Of a DNA stretch of 64,000 bases, positions 60,581 through 64,000 are shown in pieces (the stretch's first letter is position 1; the number at the start of each line of letters is the position of its first letter). Origin of the DNA: Brachionus manjavacas (taxonomy: Eukaryota > Rotifera > Eurotatoria > Ploima > Brachionidae); the NCBI GenBank assembly GCA_019054805.1, contig JAHQIY010000003.1, forward strand, positions 8,990,001-9,054,000, given 5' to 3'. The notes below the pieces were generated by a model. It saw only the letters and a program-made list of their open reading frames with translations, searched no databases and was not told where the DNA came from. The translations under genes were made by a program, and so were the position numbers.

Positions 60581-63352
60581 CTTGAATGAAAAAATAAAAT
60601 TTTGAAAAAAAAAAAAAAATTGAATCTCACCTTTGCTCGTTATCTTTGACTTTTTCATAAAATTCAGCATTTTTAAAAATCAAGTCGTTGTTTAAACCGA
60701 CAAAAAAATTGTTCACAAAATGTTGTGATATTGGCAAACCGTTTCTAGTCTAAATAGAGTAGTTAATAAATAATTATTTAATTAATTCACTTAAAGTATA
60801 TCGGCGAGTTTAAGAAAAAAAATTTTTTTTTGAGAATTGGTTGTCTAGTGCCATTAGATTTTAATTTTTCTTATATAAAATTGAATTTTCTTCAAAAAAG
60901 TAATACTGGATGGACCCCGCATTGCCACACAATTATAAAATATTTTTTTTTATAAAAAATATCACTTTTTAAAAATACACAAAAATTCATTAAAAGGTTA
61001 AACAAAAAAAAATTTTACTTATAAAGTAAAGCATTAATATATAAAAAAATTTGAAATGATCCTTGTGTGCATGAAAAGAGATTAATATCATAAAAAAATT
61101 TTAAATATTATTTACGTCTTTTTTAAATACATAAAATTTTATTAAAAAAGTCTATCAGGAAAATTTGTTTCCAACAACAAATTTGATCTTTAACTTCAAT
61201 TTTCCTATTTTTTGAAAAAGTATCCAAGTAGGAGCAAGCTAAGATATTGTTTATAGTTAGATGGTCTTATCGGATGAGCAATTTTTTTTTAATTTCTATT
61301 AACATTTTATTTTTAATTGCAATCAATCCGCTCACCTCATTTCTTTCAATTTTTTTGCACTTCTTTAATTAAAATGGTACAGTGGTTAATGCATAAAATA
61401 GAATAAGAATTTTGACATGCTATTATTAAAATAAAATCATTTAGTAAAATCATTCGATAAAGTAATTTATAATTAGTACACTTTTTTTTCTAAATAAGAT
61501 TATGGCGTATTATAACTAAAAAAATTATTTAAATAATAATTGATCATTTTATAACATTAAATCTTTTCACAATTTTACTACAAACAGGATTTCCAAACTT
61601 TTTGATAATGTACCCCCAGGGAATTTATATCATTAACCTTAATGAAATCGAATCATTGATTAATGTTCAGTAGGCTTGAATTTTTTTCAAGTGGAAGATT
61701 TTTCTAAGGTGATTTAACATCAAAATGGGATATAGATAGATATCTGATCGTTTTTCAAATAGCTAGAAACAAATGCCAAAGTAATACATCAAATAAGTCA
61801 AAGAGTGTTGCATAGAAGAAAATATCAATACTGCGGTCTACATACTAGTGCTAGTTCTAAATTCAAATTATTAATAATAGAAAAGAAATTGAATTTAATA
61901 ATTATTTGAACATGTCATTTTATTTAAATAGTAAAACGGTTTTACTATTTAAATAAAATGACATGTTTTTAAGGATTTTAGTGAGAAATTTTAAAATGCA
62001 ATAGAGAATGTGAATATAAAAAATATTGAGTTCGAAGTTTGAGACCGAACCACTTTATGAATGATTTGGACTTTAAAGAAACTTTTTTAAAGAAATTATG
62101 ATTTTTTTTTAAAAATTAAATAGAAGCCTTAGGTCAAACTAGAATGTTCGGAGTAAACATAGATATCAGATTCAAAATCAAATTACAACTTATGATTTTG
62201 ACTTAAAAAAAAATGTAATTTTAGAATAAATTTAAAATTCTATTAAACTTTTGACTTTGTCTCTAAATTTGAGAATCAAGTGAAAAAATGATGAACAATT
62301 TTTTCTTAAAACTTTCAAATTTAAGAATTTAACATAATATTTTAGAATTTTTACAACTGATAGTTTAAAATAAACTCGTAAATTTTTTATTCAGCTCTCT
62401 AGAAAGTGTAATTTGAGTATTTAATTTTTTTCAATGAAAAAATAAATCTTTATTTTTAACAATTCATTTTTTATGTATTTTTCTAATTAATTATTATTTA
62501 AAAATTATTTAAAAATATATTTTGACTTTGGAGTTATAAGCACTTGCCGGAGAAAAAATTCGAAAATAGAAAAAAAAAACACTTATACAAGTCCTTATTT
62601 ATTTTTAGATAAATAATAAAGCAACATACTTTAAAAATTTCGGCAGCCATTTTTTCTCCAATTTTTTTGACCATTTTGTCAGCCACAGCCATAGATGAAG
62701 CTGAAAATTTCTGTAATATGCACAAAGAAGTCAAATCTTCAAACGCTTCCTGTAATTTGTCCAAACATTCATAGGCTTTGGCTCTTCGGCTCAGAGCTTT
62801 TTCATAATTAGGGTCCAAGTTTAAAGCACTGGAGCAGTCTTCGACAACTTTTTCATACTTTTTCTAATTGAATTTTAATTAAATAAATTTAAAGCAAGAA
62901 AGCCAGTTGGAAAAAAGTACCAAATTTTCATAGGCAGCTGCTCTGTTTTGATAGAATTTAGGCAGTTCGTTGGTGTCATCTTGGGGACAGCTTAAAATAG
63001 CGTCAGTGTAGCATTCTACAGCTTTTTCGAACTCTTTACTCTGAAAATGTTTGTTTCCTTGGTTCTTTTTCTCAACTGCAATTTCAAGTGGAGTCTTTGG
63101 CACCAGGTTTTTTGTCTCATTTTTTTCGAATTGTTTCGATTCGGATTTTTTAACAGTTGCCTGATTCGAACTTGATTGTTTACTCAGTTTTCTATAAAGA
63201 AGATAGCTGAGAATTGCTGCTGACGGGATCCCAATCAATACACCGAGATGCCACAGTTTAAATTCAAATTTTGAATTTTCATCAGCTCGTACCAAAGAGA
63301 GACTAGGCGACTTGGCTATTTGACTCGCCGATGATATAAGCTTGGAATGCAT
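59557..63352 (-). CDS. TOMM70: Mitochondrial import receptor subunit TOM70, 4 exons
   Basis: An outer-membrane receptor that takes Hsp70/Hsp90-bound carrier preproteins and hands them to the TOM channel. Minus-strand exons: 63352-62921, 62863-62630, 60749-60631, 60580-59557. They join in frame to 602 residues (human 608). There is one N-terminal membrane anchor (about residues 33-53), then a charged linker and tetratricopeptide repeats: KNQGNKHFQSKEFEKAVECY, FYQNRAAAYENLKKYEKVVE and NYEKALSRRAKAYECLDKLQ form the clamp domain that grips chaperone EEVD tails. Exon 3 carries the linker GLPISQHFVNNFF, and exon 4 holds the C-terminal TPRs (IQIDPDNEDIFCNRAQVF; YAQVLSEQEQYEKAENYYKI; FALETLATIEIQRGNLPRAV). 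The start ATG at 63352 gives a positively charged, Ser-rich N-terminus as expected for a signal-anchor. Intron 3 is 1.9 kb; the others are 50-57 bp. Confidence 0.95.
60631..60749 (-). CDS. TOMM70: TOMM70 exon 3
   Basis: Residues 223-262 (TRNGLPISQHFVNNFF...), the counterpart of the KNREPLMPSPQFIKSYF linker in vertebrates. It lies between a 1.9-kb and a 50-bp intron and contains no ATG, so it was found by family alignment and splice phase. Confidence 0.88.
61049..61318. repeat. Direct repeat, copy 2 (TOMM70 intron 3)
   Basis: The longer of the two copies, with an extra stretch at about 61202-61246 (CAAGTAGGAGCAAGCTAAGA). Unclassified, non-coding. Confidence 0.75.
61909..61967. repeat. 59-bp perfect palindrome
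   Basis: AACATGTCATTTTATTTAAA and on to GTAAAAC, a single central G (61938), then the exact reverse complement. It can extrude as a 29-bp stem with a one-base loop. Confidence 0.9.
62630..62863 (-). CDS. TOMM70: TOMM70 exon 2
   Basis: Residues 145-222, KKYEKVVEDC to AAEIFK. The exon starts at an acceptor upstream of its first ATG. Phase 0 at both ends. Confidence 0.93.
62921..63352 (-). CDS. TOMM70: TOMM70 exon 1 (anchor and first TPRs)
   Basis: Residues 1-144: membrane anchor, linker, TPR1 and the start of TPR2 (YQNRAAAYENL). Donor GTACTT, phase 0. Confidence 0.93.
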
Positions 63353-64000
63353 TCTTTGTAATTAGGCAACTTTTTTAAGAACTTTTAATTTATATGAAAT
63401 ATTACAAAAAAGGTGTATAAAGAGTTGATTTTTTTCGGAATTTTTAAAATATATGCTTTTATTTTTACTAAGCAAAAAAACGTAATGTATGAATTTAATT
63501 GAAATTTTCGTATTTCAAGACTAAAAAGAATATTTTTATGCTTTCAAATTTATTTGCAATCTTTCAATCAAAATTTGAAATTAGTTTGGGTTGTTAAGTG
63601 ACATTTTATTTGACTCAGAAATTTTTTTTTGATGTCCTTTCTAGTCCTGTTTTGTTCTCATTTGCATGACTTGGATTAGATTCAAAAAAATCACCCAGCG
63701 AAATTTTACAATGGTGTATTTAGACTTTATTGTTTTATAGATAAAATTTATTTTAGAATGAATTAATTACAATTAATTTATTGAGCAAAGAAACTTTTCA
63801 AAATGTTGGTTTGTTTGAAAAAAAATCTTTTTCTCAAAACCTTACATAAATTAACGTAAAAATTAAATTTGGACATTTTAATTTTAAATAAAAGTCACAA
63901 TACTGTTATTCGAAATTCTAAACCTTTCTTAATATTTCATTCGAGGCAACTTTATCAAAATTATATTAAGATACTTGAAGCAGAGCTTTTAATATGCGAG
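63353..64000. other. Upstream region of TOMM70
   Basis: AT-rich, no gene or promoter motif recognised. It must include the TOMM70 promoter (minus strand). Confidence 0.4.

Larger units (their letters stand above)
60750..62629 (-). other. TOMM70 intron 3 (1.9 kb)
   Basis: Contains direct-repeat copy 2 (61049-61318) and a 59-bp palindrome (61909-61967). No coding content seen. Confidence 0.75.

Noticed and set aside
1..64000. CRISPR arrays, bacterial operons, Shine-Dalgarno sites, integrons
   Set aside because: None seen. Introns, poly(A) hexamers, LINEs and a eukaryotic tRNA show that the window is animal nuclear DNA.

Overview
The window looks like part of the nuclear genome of a small, very AT-rich invertebrate. 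The genes are split by standard GT-AG introns, the standard genetic code is used, and the surroundings are full of non-LTR (LINE) retrotransposon debris and fold-back DNA elements. The style (tiny introns mixed with a few multi-kilobase, transposon-filled ones, and LINEs ending in TAA/TAAA-type repeats) recalls a rotifer such as Brachionus. That is a guess from general look; the sequence itself only proves an animal-type gene set.

Layout. 1-9,762 holds no host gene that I can see, only LINE fragments and small inverted-repeat elements. 9,763-46,371 (+) is one giant gene, the orthologue of BLTP1 / KIAA1109 / Drosophila tweek, a bridge-like lipid transfer protein. I could join it from 21 exons in a continuous frame (12,633 coding bases, 4,210 residues). 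Its introns are either 33-76 bp or 1.3-4.6 kb, and most of the large ones carry LINEs or inverted-repeat elements. In one large intron a complete single-exon gene for the AN1-zinc-finger protein ZFAND1 lies on the opposite strand (45,402-44,653). The same intron holds a candidate extra exon.

46,372-51,755 is transposon debris: a decayed MULE-type element with a SWIM zinc finger, a LINE 3' end, a broken coiled-coil gene copy and an inverted repeat. 51,756-52,619 (+) is the single-exon exosome ring gene EXOSC8/RRP43. 52,900-55,306 contains two LINE fragments on opposite strands, the second GC-rich and evidently young. 55,659-55,587 (-) is a tRNA-Arg(ACG). 55,974-56,950 is a second broken copy of the coiled-coil gene, interrupted by a LINE with a clear target-site duplication.

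57,999-57,163 (-) is UNC119 (3 exons, 242 residues), and 63,352-59,557 (-) is TOMM70 (4 exons, 602 residues), the mitochondrial import receptor. Each was joined in frame and comes close to the length of its animal orthologue.

The host genes are housekeeping genes in unrelated pathways: lipid transfer (BLTP1), stress-granule/proteasome linkage (ZFAND1), RNA decay (EXOSC8), trafficking of acylated proteins (UNC119) and mitochondrial import (TOMM70). I see no operon-like logic. I found no clear new biological system. The most rewarding items are the nested ZFAND1 gene with the candidate alternative exon beside it, the 33-bp intron, the long near-perfect hairpins, and the decayed coiled-coil gene family.
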